Assembly: GCF_003721435.2 (NCBI RefSeq)
Contig: NZ_CP054585.1
Coordinates: 2,852,001 to 2,916,000, forward strand
Direction of reading: 5' to 3'
Source: Halorubrum sp. CBA1229
Lineage (GTDB): Archaea > Halobacteriota > Halobacteria > Halobacteriales > Haloferacaceae
Length of the DNA stretch: 64,000 bases
Shown here: positions 53,287-61,162 of the stretch, in pieces
Layout: each line of letters begins with the position of its first letter
Position numbering within the stretch: position 1 is the stretch's first letter
The notes under the pieces: model-generated
Told to the model about the DNA's origin: nothing
The model's database searches: none
What the model saw: the letters and a program-made list of their open reading frames with translations, nothing else
Position numbers and translations under genes: made by a program

Positions 53287-54942
53287 ATGTCGATCGACGC
53301 GACGACAGACGGCGTCGACGCAGCGACGAAACCGGACCCGTTCTCGTCGATTTCGGAGCTGGTCGTCGGACGCGAGACGCATCTGAACGCCCCCGCCGCG
53401 CGAATTCGCCCGGACGCGGTCCGAGAGGCGCTCTCGACGCTGAAAGCGGAAGCTGGCTTCGATCACCTCGCCTGCGTCACCGCTCAGGAGTACGAGGGCC
53501 GCTACGAGTCGATCTACCACCTGCGGACGTTCGACGACCCGACCCAAGAGGTCAGCGTCGTCGTGCCCGCCGACACGGATACTCCCGTTTCGGAGTCGGC
53601 CGAGCCCGTCTTCCGCACCGCCGACTGGCACGAGCGGGAGGCGTACGACCTGATCGGCATCGAGTACGACGACCACCCCGACCTGCGCCGGATTCTGCTG
53701 CCGGAGACGTGGCAGGGCCACCCTCTGTCGATGGATTACGACAAGGACCAGCCCCAGATCGCCGCGCTCTCCGAGAATGAGCCCGTCGAACCGGGCTCGT
53801 CGACGGCGGTGGGGAGCGACACCATGCTCCTCAACATCGGGCCGCACCACCCGGCGACCCACGGCGTGCTCCACCTCCAGGTCACCTTAGACGGGGAGGA
53901 CGTCGTCGACGTCGAACCCGACATCGGTTACATCCACCGCTGCGAGGAGCAGATGGCCCAGTCGGGGACGTACCGGCACCAGATCATGCCGTACCCCGAC
54001 CGCTGGGATTGGGGCGGTGCCGGCCTCCTCAACGAGTGGGCGTACGCCCGCGCGGCCGAGGACCTCGCCGACATCGAGGTGCCGGAGTACGCGCAGGTCG
54101 TCCGGACGATGGCCGCGGAGTGCAGCCGGATCCTCTCGCACATGCTGGCGATGGGGGCGTACGCGCTCGACGTGATCGGCGACTTCACGGCGACGTTCAT
54201 GTACGCGATCCAAGAGCGCGAGCGCGTCCAAGACGTTCTGGAGGAGCTGACGGGCCAGCGGCTGATGTTCAACTACTTCCGGCTCGGCGGCGTCGTCTGG
54301 GACTTGCCGGAGCCGCGCGAGGAGTTCTTCTCGACGGTGCGGGAGTTCCTCGACGGACTCCCGCGTCGCCTGGAGGAGTACCACGACCTCCTCACCCGCA
54401 ACGGGATCCTCCAGTTGCGCACGGTCGACACGGGGGTCCTGCCGCCGGACGTCGCGAAGGAGTACGGCTGCACCGGACCCGTGCTTCGCGGGTCGGGCGT
54501 CGACTACGACCTGCGTCGCGACGACCCGTACGGCTACTACGACGAACTCGACTGGGACGTCGTCACCGAGGACGGCTGCGACAACTACAGTCGCCTGCTC
54601 GTCCGGATGCGCGAGGTCGAGGAGTCCGCGAAGATCATCGAACAGTGCGTCGACCTGCTCGAGGACTGGCCGGAGGACGAACGGACGATTCAGGCGAACG
54701 TGCCCCGCACGCTCCGCCCGGACGACGACGCCGAGATCTACCGCGCCGTCGAGGCGGCCAAAGGCGAGCTCGGCATCTACATCCGCTCCGACGGCACCGA
54801 CAAGCCCGCTCGCTTCAAGATCCGCGGCCCCTCCTTCTCGAACCTCCAAGCGCTCCCGGAGATGGCCAACGGCGAGTCGATCCCGGACCTGATCGCCTCG
54901 CTGGGGAGCTTGGACACGATCATGGGCGAGGTCGATCGGTGA
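53287..54942 (+). CDS. nuoCD: Fused NuoC-NuoD subunit of complex I, stand-alone
   Basis: 551 residues. Residues about 1-150 match NuoC (FDHLACVTAQEYEGRYESIYHL, WHEREAYDLIGIEYDDHPDLRRILLPETWQGHPL split by position), and from about 180 NuoD (LNIGPHHPATHGVLHLQVTLDGE; EPDIGYIHRCEEQMA; LMFNYFRLGGVVWDLPE; ALPEMANGESIPDLIASLGSLDTIMGEVDR by position). Fusion is usual in haloarchaea, where it normally sits in a nuoABCDHIJKLMN operon. None of those neighbours is present here, so it is probably a paralog or a displaced copy. An HTH_10 regulator is divergent. Confidence 0.9.
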   Translation: MSIDATTDGVDAATKPDPFSSISELVVGRETHLNAPAARIRPDAVREALSTLKAEAGFDHLACVTAQEYEGRYESIYHLRTFDDPTQEVSVVVPADTDTPVSESAEPVFRTADWHEREAYDLIGIEYDDHPDLRRILLPETWQGHPLSMDYDKDQPQIAALSENEPVEPGSSTAVGSDTMLLNIGPHHPATHGVLHLQVTLDGEDVVDVEPDIGYIHRCEEQMAQSGTYRHQIMPYPDRWDWGGAGLLNEWAYARAAEDLADIEVPEYAQVVRTMAAECSRILSHMLAMGAYALDVIGDFTATFMYAIQERERVQDVLEELTGQRLMFNYFRLGGVVWDLPEPREEFFSTVREFLDGLPRRLEEYHDLLTRNGILQLRTVDTGVLPPDVAKEYGCTGPVLRGSGVDYDLRRDDPYGYYDELDWDVVTEDGCDNYSRLLVRMREVEESAKIIEQCVDLLEDWPEDERTIQANVPRTLRPDDDAEIYRAVEAAKGELGIYIRSDGTDKPARFKIRGPSFSNLQALPEMANGESIPDLIASLGSLDTIMGEVDR

Positions 54943-55157
54943 GTCGCCCCGGTCGCGGACGAGCCGGCGGCTCACGACTGTAGGGCGACCGCCGCTACGG
55001 CGCGGACGTTGAAAGGCGACCGCCTCGCGCGAACGCGAGACGACCGGTGTGTCGCACGCCGGCGGCCGGTCGAGTAGGCGTCGGCCGCGGTGGGATATAA
55101 ATCCTCGTTCGTGCGGACGAGGAGGGCAGACCGGTGGGGCGAGACCGACGGCTCCCG

Positions 55158-56018
55158 TCAGTCGGGGCGGTGGACCTCGCCGTCGCGCCCGTCGGCGTCC
55201 TTCCGGCGGAGCGCGGCGGCCGCGTTGTTGGCGTCGTAGCCGAAGAAGACGTCCTTCGCGTACGTCTCGGCGACCTCGGTCGCGTGGATCAGCTCGTCGA
55301 CGGGGACGTCGACCGCGTACAGCTCCAGCGAGAACGGCGTCTCCGGCGGCGCGCCGTGCACGTCGTAGTCGCCGCCGAGCCGCGTGCGGAACCCGCGGGC
55401 GATGGTCTCCAGCCAGTAGGTCGTCGCGTACTCGGTGTCGTACAGCGGGACCACGAACTCGTCGACGTGCTCGGCGAGTCGGTCGAGGTCGAGGCCGGCG
55501 CGCGCTCGGAGGTGGCCGGGGTACGGGTCCGGATACAGGGTGAGCAGGACGCGGCCGGGGACCAGCTCGGCGGCGTCGGCGACGAACTCGGTGATGACGT
55601 CGGCGCGCCAGTCGCTCCAGCGCTCGCGGTCGCTCTCGGCGAACAGCCGCTCGCAGCGGTCGCAGCGACAGAACCCCTCGCGCGGGAAGCCCACGTCGTC
55701 GAGCCGGACGTCGTCGCTCTCGGCGGCGCAGTCCTCGATGATCTCCAAGAGCCCCTCGCGGTACTCCGGGTGCGTCGGGCAGATGTACGCCCAGTCGAAG
55801 TAGTCGCGGTCCCGGGTCGCCGGCTCGCCGCGCTCGTCGACGGGGACCAGATCCGGGTTCTCGGCGGCCGCGGCGTTGTCGCCGAAACACGACACCATGT
55901 TCACCGCGTTCGGGAGCGGCGCGGCCGCGCGCCCCGTAACGTCTTTTACCTCGTAGAAGCCGAGGTCGAACGGCTCCATCTCGACCTCGTCGGCGTTGCG
56001 CGTGACGACCCCGTACAT
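55158..56018 (-). CDS. Conserved haloarchaeal protein, possible TIM-barrel-like fold
   Basis: 286 residues. It contains WAYICPTHPEYREGLLEIIED, VGFPREGFCRCDRCERLF, WRADVITEFVADAAELVPGRVLLTLYPDPYPGHL and FVVPLYDTEYATTYWLETIARGF. The strand-helix rhythm and the Cys pair CRCDRC recall glycoside-hydrolase-like barrels, but no family is firm. The 54943-55157 gap contains a hairpin (CCTCGT, 8-nt loop, ACGAGG, about 55101-55120) that could end nuoCD transcripts. Confidence 0.62.
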   Translation of the reverse strand: MYGVVTRNADEVEMEPFDLGFYEVKDVTGRAAAPLPNAVNMVSCFGDNAAAAENPDLVPVDERGEPATRDRDYFDWAYICPTHPEYREGLLEIIEDCAAESDDVRLDDVGFPREGFCRCDRCERLFAESDRERWSDWRADVITEFVADAAELVPGRVLLTLYPDPYPGHLRARAGLDLDRLAEHVDEFVVPLYDTEYATTYWLETIARGFRTRLGGDYDVHGAPPETPFSLELYAVDVPVDELIHATEVAETYAKDVFFGYDANNAAAALRRKDADGRDGEVHRPD

Positions 56019-56111
56019 ACCGGTCGGTACGCGCGTGAGGGGTAAAAACGGCGGGCATCCGCCCGCGGGAGGTAGTCGTGATTCGACGCGTCCGGTTCTC
56101 GCGGTCGCTCG

Positions 56112-56207
56112 TTACTCGACGGTCACCGGCTCCTTGTCGCCGGCGAACATGAAGTACGCGACCGCCACGAGCGACAGGACCAGGACGAGCTTGACTTTCT
56201 TGCTCAT
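56112..56207 (-). CDS. 31-residue membrane microprotein
   Basis: ATG at 56207 to TAA at 56112 encodes MSKKVKLVLVLSLVAVAYFM then FAGDKEPVTVE: a lysine-rich start, one hydrophobic helix and an acidic end. I recall very similar short ORFs in other haloarchaea, so it is probably a real gene that automated annotation may skip. No function is known. Confidence 0.7.
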   Translation of the reverse strand: MSKKVKLVLVLSLVAVAYFMFAGDKEPVTVE

Positions 56208-56300
56208 GTTCCACGCATCGGGCGGCGGGCGCTAAAACCTACCGGAGCGTCGGACGCGTCGCGGCGGCGGTCGGGGGTGGACCGGGCGACGCCGCGGGCC

Positions 56301-56759
56301 TCACACGTCGATGTGGTCGGCGATGTCGGCGCGCAGGATCGTCGAGCAGTAGTCGCAGCGGACGCCGTCGGCGACGACGTCGAACCGGGTCTCGATCGGC
56401 TCGTCGGCGTTCGTGATGCAGTTACGGTTCGGGCACGAGAGCACGCCGGTCACGGTGTCGGGGCGAGTCACCCGGTTCTTCTCGACGACCTCGAAGTCGC
56501 GGACGATGTTGATCGTCGCCTCGGGCGCGATGAGCGAGAGCACGTCGACCTCGGACTGCGAGAGCTCCCGCTCTTCGACCTTCACGATGTCCTTCCGGCC
56601 GAGCCGGTCCGAGGGGACGTTCATCCCGACGGAGACGCCGAACCCTTCCGAGCCGTCGATCCCGAGGATCGCGAGCACGTTGAGCGCCTGCCCGCCCTCG
56701 ACGTGGTCGATCACGGTGCCGTCGCGGATCTTCGAGACGCGGAGCTCGTGGTCGCTCAT
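56301..56759 (-). CDS. pyrI: Aspartate carbamoyltransferase regulatory subunit
   Basis: 152 residues from [20 protein letters not shown], the normal opening. The nucleotide-binding domain is followed by a zinc domain with CPNRNC and CDYC. Start overlaps the pyrB stop (ATGA). It mediates allosteric control of pyrimidine synthesis by CTP. Confidence 0.95.
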   Translation of the reverse strand: MSDHELRVSKIRDGTVIDHVEGGQALNVLAILGIDGSEGFGVSVGMNVPSDRLGRKDIVKVEERELSQSEVDVLSLIAPEATINIVRDFEVVEKNRVTRPDTVTGVLSCPNRNCITNADEPIETRFDVVADGVRCDYCSTILRADIADHIDV

Positions 56760-57697
56760 CGGTCCACCTCCATCCCCTCGGCGGCCTCGGCGTTCTCCAT
56801 GAGGGTGTCGAGCAGCGCCATCCGCACCGGAATCCCGTTGTGCGCCTGCTCGAAGTACGTCGCGTGATCGGTCTCGTCGACGTCGGGCGAGATCTCGTCG
56901 ACGCGCGGGAGCGGGTGCATCACGGTGAGGTCGTCGGAGGCGTCCTCGAGCGTCTCGGCGTCGATCCGATACTCGCCGGCGACGCGGTGGTACTCGTTCT
57001 CGTCGGGGAACCGCTCCTTCTGGATCCGGGTGACGTACAGCACGTCGAGCTCGCCGAGCACGTCCTCCAGGTCGGTGTGCTCGCGCATCTGCGCGCCGGT
57101 CTCGTGGAGGTCGAACCGGACCGACCGCGGGAGCCGCAGCGACTCGGGGCTGATGAAGTGCTGGTTGGCGTCGAACTCCGTGAGCGCCGCGGCCAGCGAG
57201 TGGACCGTGCGGCCGTACTTCAGGTCGCCCATGATCCCGACCGTGAGGTCCTCGAGGCCGTGGTTCTCGCGGATCGTGTGGAGGTCGAGGAGGGTCTGCG
57301 AGGGGTGCTGCCCCGCGCCGTCGCCCGCGTTGACGACCGGGACGGAGACGTTCTCGGCGGCCAGTGTCGCGGCGCCCTCGCTCGGATGTCGGAGGACGAG
57401 CGCGTCCGCGTAGCCCTCGATGACGCGGACGGTGTCCGAGAGCGACTCCCCCTTCGACACCGACGAGGAGTCGACGTCGCCCATGTCGACGGTGTTCATC
57501 CCGAGGCGTTTGGCCGCGCTGTCGAAGCTCATCCGGGTGCGCGTGCTCGGCTCGAAGAAACAGAGCGCGAGCACGCGCCCGGCGTGCCGGTCCGCGTAGG
57601 CGGCGGGGTCGTCGGCGACCTCGCGGGCCCGGTCGAGCACCGCCTCGATGTCATCCCGCGAGAGCTGTGTCGCGGTGATGAGGTGGTCCTGACGCAT
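56756..57697 (-). CDS. pyrB: Aspartate carbamoyltransferase catalytic subunit
   Basis: 313 residues. The carbamoyl phosphate motif is [20 protein letters not shown] (residues about 48-67), followed by [50 protein letters not shown] and [15 protein letters not shown]. It condenses carbamoyl phosphate with aspartate. Operon pyrB-pyrI. Upstream ATTCAAGATA (about 57718-57728) may be the promoter. Confidence 0.96.
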   Translation of the reverse strand: MRQDHLITATQLSRDDIEAVLDRAREVADDPAAYADRHAGRVLALCFFEPSTRTRMSFDSAAKRLGMNTVDMGDVDSSSVSKGESLSDTVRVIEGYADALVLRHPSEGAATLAAENVSVPVVNAGDGAGQHPSQTLLDLHTIRENHGLEDLTVGIMGDLKYGRTVHSLAAALTEFDANQHFISPESLRLPRSVRFDLHETGAQMREHTDLEDVLGELDVLYVTRIQKERFPDENEYHRVAGEYRIDAETLEDASDDLTVMHPLPRVDEISPDVDETDHATYFEQAHNGIPVRMALLDTLMENAEAAEGMEVDR

Positions 57698-57735
57698 CGT
57701 CGGAGAAGGGGACCGGCAGTATCTTGAATCCCTCG

Positions 57736-57946
57736 GCTCGGCCCGCTAATTCGCTGATCACGAAAGTGAACACCGCCGTCAGCGACGGTTTCGAGATGCG
57801 TAATGTCGACTCGTCTTCACGCGTCACCGCGTCCTTCGGTCGCGCCCGCGCTCCCGCCTCGACGGACTCAGCGATTCCACGCCGCCGATGGAAGGCTAAC
57901 AGTTCCACGTCGCCGACGTCACGGCCACCCGCCCCCGAGCTCTCGG
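57736..57946. other. Gap with no supportable gene; possible coding relic
   Basis: On the minus strand the frame can be read as LRISKPSLTAVFTFVISEL followed by another stretch without a plausible start or end, which looks like a degraded tail of some protein. I cannot identify it and call no gene. Confidence 0.35.
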
Positions 57947-58363
57947 TCAGTCGTCCCTGCCGCCGGCGTCGGGGACCACTGGTCCGTGCCCCGCGATTCG
58001 AGAGTCGCGGTCGGCCTCGACGGAGAGGTGGGTGTGTTTGAATCCGGTCGGGCGCTTCAGTCCGTACCCCACGGCGCGGTCGGCACCGATGTGAGCGGCC
58101 CAGACGAGCGCGATCCATGAGAGGGGCGTTACGCCGAGCCCCACCCCGACTCCCAAGAGGCTCAACGGCGCGAGATACGTGTGAAAGGCGTTGTAGAAAC
58201 GACTGCCGACGCGAGGTCCCGCGAGGTACGCCGCCATCGAGATGTCGGGGGCGAGAGCGAGCACCGCGAACAGCCAGAGCGGGCCGCCCAGCGAGAAGTA
58301 CGCCGCGGTCGCCGCGGCGAAGAGCCCGGCCCCTTCGAGTCGGAGAATAGATCGCGTATCCAT
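57947..58363 (-). CDS. DUF4260 membrane protein
   Basis: 138 residues from MDTRSILRLEGAGLFAAATA. Two to three hydrophobic segments and PDISMAAYLAGPRVGSRFYNAFHTYLAPL, WIALVWAAHIGADRAVGYGLKRPTGFKHTHL, with the conserved Asp, Tyr and His, match DUF4260. Function unknown. A TATA-like GTATTTATCC (58384-58393, minus) is 21-30 bp upstream. The minus-strand frame can be extended upstream but loses the family. Confidence 0.88.
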   Translation of the reverse strand: MDTRSILRLEGAGLFAAATAAYFSLGGPLWLFAVLALAPDISMAAYLAGPRVGSRFYNAFHTYLAPLSLLGVGVGLGVTPLSWIALVWAAHIGADRAVGYGLKRPTGFKHTHLSVEADRDSRIAGHGPVVPDAGGRDD

Positions 58364-58383
58364 GACAGGAATACGGCGGTCGC

Positions 58384-58393
58384 GGATAAATAC
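58384..58393 (-). promoter_or_regulatory. TATA-like box for the DUF4260 gene
   Basis: GTATTTATCC on the minus strand, 21-30 bp before the ATG at 58363. Confidence 0.6.
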
Positions 58394-58437
58394 GCGCAGT
58401 GAGGCGTGATAGCACCCACGGGCGCAGAGGCCGTCCA

Positions 58438-58447
58438 CATTTATAAG
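58438..58447 (+). promoter_or_regulatory. TATA-like box for the ASCH-domain gene
   Basis: CATTTATAAG lies 25-34 bp before the ATG at 58472. Confidence 0.7.
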
Positions 58448-58471
58448 CGGATCCGCGCCCAACGAACGGCC

Positions 58472-58792
58472 ATGTCCGAGAACGATCCAGCGGACCTGCT
58501 CCCGAACGACCGCGTGAAACAGGCCGCGCTCGACGGCGACGTCACGCAGCTCCACCGCGGGAATCAGTACGGCGACGAGGGCGACGTCTTCGAGATCGAC
58601 GGCGTCGACTTCGAACTGACCGAGGTCACCGAGCGCACCCTCGGCGACATGACCGACGCCGACGCGAAGCGAGAGGGGTCGCCGTCGCTGGAGGCGTACA
58701 AAGAGCGGATGGTCCGCGCGCACGGCGGGAACTTCGACTGGGACGACGACGCCGACGTGGTACGCCACCGGTTCGAGCGCGTCGGCGAGTAG
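58472..58792 (+). CDS. ASCH-domain (PUA-like) protein
   Basis: 106 residues, MSENDPADLLPNDRVKQAAL onward. A small beta-barrel with GDEGDVFEIDGVDFELTEVTERTLGDM (split by position) and DADAKREGSPSLEAYKERMVRAHGGNFDWDDDADVVRHRFERV matches haloarchaeal ASCH proteins. The PUA-like fold suggests RNA contact; the role is unknown. A 19-bp duplication includes its stop. Confidence 0.85.
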   Translation: MSENDPADLLPNDRVKQAALDGDVTQLHRGNQYGDEGDVFEIDGVDFELTEVTERTLGDMTDADAKREGSPSLEAYKERMVRAHGGNFDWDDDADVVRHRFERVGE

Positions 58793-58827
58793 GGAGTCGG
58801 AGAAGGAATAGGGAGTCGGAGAAGGGC
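58790..58827. repeat. 19-bp tandem duplication across a stop codon
   Basis: TAGGGAGTCGGAGAAGG occurs at 58790 and 58809 (19-bp period). The first TAG is the stop codon of the ASCH gene. Confidence 0.93.
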
Positions 58828-58841
58828 GACGGCGAGACGGC

Positions 58842-59195
58842 TCAGTCGTCGTCCGCGGCCGCGCCGTCGGCGCCGTCGCCGTCCCCGCCGGCCGCGGTCG
58901 CCGCGTCGTCCTCGATGCTCGGCGGGTACTTCCCGCGGTCGAGCTTCAGGTCCGACTGCGGGCGGGCCATGCAGGTGAGCGCGTACTCCTCGGCCTCCTC
59001 GTCGGTGAGCCCCCGGGCGGCCGGCTGGGTCACCTCGCCCTCGACGATCTCCGCGGAGCAGGCGAGGCACATCCCGACGCGGCAGGAGTACTCCTGGGCG
59101 ATCCCCGCCTCGATACAGGAGCTGAGGACCGTCTCCGTGTCGGCCACCTCGATCGTCTCGCCGGTGCCGACGAACTCGACGGTGTACTCTGTCAT
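58842..59195 (-). CDS. fdx: 2Fe-2S ferredoxin
   Basis: 117 residues from MTEYTVEFVGTGETIEVADT. Cluster ligands appear as YSCRVGMCLACSAE (C-x4-C-x2-C) and a fourth Cys in YALTCMARPQSD. The order and the ALTC element are those of plant/halophilic [2Fe-2S] ferredoxins. A poly-Gly/Ala/Asp tail of about 20 residues extends the C-terminus. It is divergent from the phosphomevalonate decarboxylase gene. Confidence 0.93.
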   Translation of the reverse strand: MTEYTVEFVGTGETIEVADTETVLSSCIEAGIAQEYSCRVGMCLACSAEIVEGEVTQPAARGLTDEEAEEYALTCMARPQSDLKLDRGKYPPSIEDDAATAAGGDGDGADGAAADDD

Positions 59196-59332
59196 GGCGC
59201 GGAGTACCCGCCGACCCGTCAAAAAGGGTTCCCCTCTATCGCGTCGCCGTCGCGGGGACGGAAGCGGGGAAGCGCCCCCGACGCCCCGCGCCCATCGCAA
59301 CGACTAATCCCCCGCCGGACGCTTCCCGAGGT

Positions 59333-60331
59333 ATGACCGAGAAGGCCACCGCGCGAGCCCACCCGATCCAGGGGCTCGTCAAGTACCACGGGATGCGCGA
59401 CCCGGAGCTCCGGCTCCCGTACCACGACAGCATCAGCCTCTGTACCGCGCCGACCGCGACGACGACCACGGTCGAGTGGCAGCCCGACGCGAGCGAGGAC
59501 ACCTACGTCATCGGGGGCGAGGAAGTGGACGGGAGGGCCGCCGAGCGTATCGATATGGTCGTCGACCACGTCCGCGAGCTGGCCGGCGTCGACGCCGCCG
59601 TCCGGCTGGAGAGCGAGAACTCCTTCCCGTCGAACATCGGGTTCGGCTCCTCGTCGTCCGGGTTCGCGGCCGCCGCGCTCGCGCTCACCGAGGCCGCAGG
59701 CCTCGACCTCTCGCTTCCCGAGGTGTCCACGGTCGCCCGTCGCGGGTCCTCCTCCGCGGCCCGCTCGGTCACCGGCGCGTACTCCCGGCTCGACGCCGGA
59801 CTCAACGACGCGGACTGCCGCTCGCACCGACTGGACGTGGGCACGGGCGAAGACGGGTTCGACCCCGAGGAGGACCTCCGCATCGTCGCCGCGCACGTGC
59901 CCGCTTATAAGGAGACGGAGGAGGCGCACCGCGAGGCGGCGGAGAGCCACATGATGCAGGCGCGGACCGCGCACGTGCAGGACCAGCTCGTCGAGATGAC
60001 CGACGCGCTCCGCGAGGGCGACTTCGACCGGATCTTCGAGACCGCCGAGCACGACTCGCTCTCGCTGACGGCGACGACGATGACCGGCCCCGCGGGCTGG
60101 GTGTACTGGCAGCCGGAGACGATCGCCGTGTTCAACGCGGTCCGCGAACTGCGCGAGGAGGGCGTCCCCGTCTACTTCTCGACGGACACCGGCGCCTCGG
60201 TGTACGTGAACACGCTCGCCGACCACGCCGACGAGGTCGAGAGCTGGATCGCCGAGATCGGGATCGACACCGACGTCTGGGAGGTCGGCGGCCCGGCGCG
60301 CGTGCTCGACGAGAGCGAGGCGCTCTTTTAA
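59333..60331 (+). CDS. Phosphomevalonate decarboxylase
   Basis: 332 residues. A GHMP-fold decarboxylase: HPIQGLVKYHGMRDPELRLPYHDSISLC opens it (read across residues 10-37), then FPSNIGFGSSSSGFAAAALAL (ATP loop) and ARRGSSSAARSVTGAYSRLDAG. In Haloferax the enzyme of this type works on phosphomevalonate, not the diphosphate, in the archaeal mevalonate route to isoprenoids. It would feed lipid and carotenoid synthesis. It stands alone, next to a ferredoxin. Confidence 0.9.
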   Translation: MTEKATARAHPIQGLVKYHGMRDPELRLPYHDSISLCTAPTATTTTVEWQPDASEDTYVIGGEEVDGRAAERIDMVVDHVRELAGVDAAVRLESENSFPSNIGFGSSSSGFAAAALALTEAAGLDLSLPEVSTVARRGSSSAARSVTGAYSRLDAGLNDADCRSHRLDVGTGEDGFDPEEDLRIVAAHVPAYKETEEAHREAAESHMMQARTAHVQDQLVEMTDALREGDFDRIFETAEHDSLSLTATTMTGPAGWVYWQPETIAVFNAVRELREEGVPVYFSTDTGASVYVNTLADHADEVESWIAEIGIDTDVWEVGGPARVLDESEALF

Positions 60332-60436
60332 AAGGGCGGCACTCGGGACGACCGTCTCGTTCCCGGTGGACACTCCCCTTCGACTTCTCGCCGGCCACAA
60401 GCGACTAATACATTCGATACAAACTGTACGCTCGAG

Positions 60437-60799
60437 ATGCCCATCAGCGCCGATCGGTTCGAATCGATGCGCGAACCGGACGACGGCCCCGTACCGGGAA
60501 CGAACGCGCACGAGGTCCTCTCGTTTCTGGAAGAACACGCCGATGAGGCGTTCACGCAGAGCGAAATCGCGGACGCGACGGGGATCGCGACGGGGTCCAT
60601 CGGACCGACGCTCACGCGGCTCCGCGAGGACGGTCGGGTCGATCATAAGGGGATATACTGGCGGATAAGCGATCACGCCCGGAGCCTCGACGCCGCCGGA
60701 GCGCACGCAGGAGCGACCGCAGCGAACCGTGAGGACGAACCGCCGGCGTATGACGACTGGCAGGAGCACGCGGTCGACCCCCGCGCGGACCGTGAGTGA
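60437..60799 (+). CDS. Winged-helix protein, probable antitoxin of the MazF-like pair
   Basis: 120 residues. The winged helix VLSFLEEHADEAFTQSEIADATGIATGSIGPTLTRLREDGRVDHKG (by position about 27-72) precedes an acidic C-terminal tail. Its stop overlaps the GTG of the downstream PemK/MazF-type gene by 8 bp, the classic antitoxin-toxin order. The DNA-binding domain should allow autorepression; the tail may bind the toxin. TA function is inferred. Confidence 0.82.
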   Translation: MPISADRFESMREPDDGPVPGTNAHEVLSFLEEHADEAFTQSEIADATGIATGSIGPTLTRLREDGRVDHKGIYWRISDHARSLDAAGAHAGATAANREDEPPAYDDWQEHAVDPRADRE

Positions 60800-61133
60800 C
60801 GCGTACCGAAGGGGCGACGTGTTCTGGGCGCCCGACCCGTTCAGACGCGGGACGAATCCCCGGCTCTGGTTGGTTCTCGCCGCGGAAAATCTCCCGTACC
60901 CCGGCGAAGAATACGTCTGCGCCGCGCTCACCACCAGCGATCTGCCTGCGAACGAAGCGGTGGGTGGCGACTGGGTCTCGGGCCGCAACCCGGACAAGAC
61001 GTCGTACTGCTCGCCGTGGGTGATCGGAACGATCAAACACCGGGCGGTAGCGAACCCGCAGGGGCGGATCTCGACCGAATTCACCGAGAGAATGGCCGAG
61101 CGGTGTCGATCGTTCCTGGCCGAGGATCGGTGA
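60792..61133 (+). CDS. PemK/MazF-family toxin-like protein
   Basis: 113 residues from a GTG at 60792 (MSDAYRRGDVFWAPDPFRRG) that overlaps the antitoxin end. The family-typical start RRGDVFWAPDPF...RPWLVLAAE and later GTIKHRAVANPQGRISTEF fit MazF-type endoribonucleases. The catalytic residues are not proven, since the family Arg and Thr sites are not obvious. An alternative is a diverged MazF-fold protein with another role. Confidence 0.83.
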   Translation: MSDAYRRGDVFWAPDPFRRGTNPRLWLVLAAENLPYPGEEYVCAALTTSDLPANEAVGGDWVSGRNPDKTSYCSPWVIGTIKHRAVANPQGRISTEFTERMAERCRSFLAEDR

Positions 61134-61162
61134 CCGCGTCGGCCCCCTCCCTCGGAATCTCC

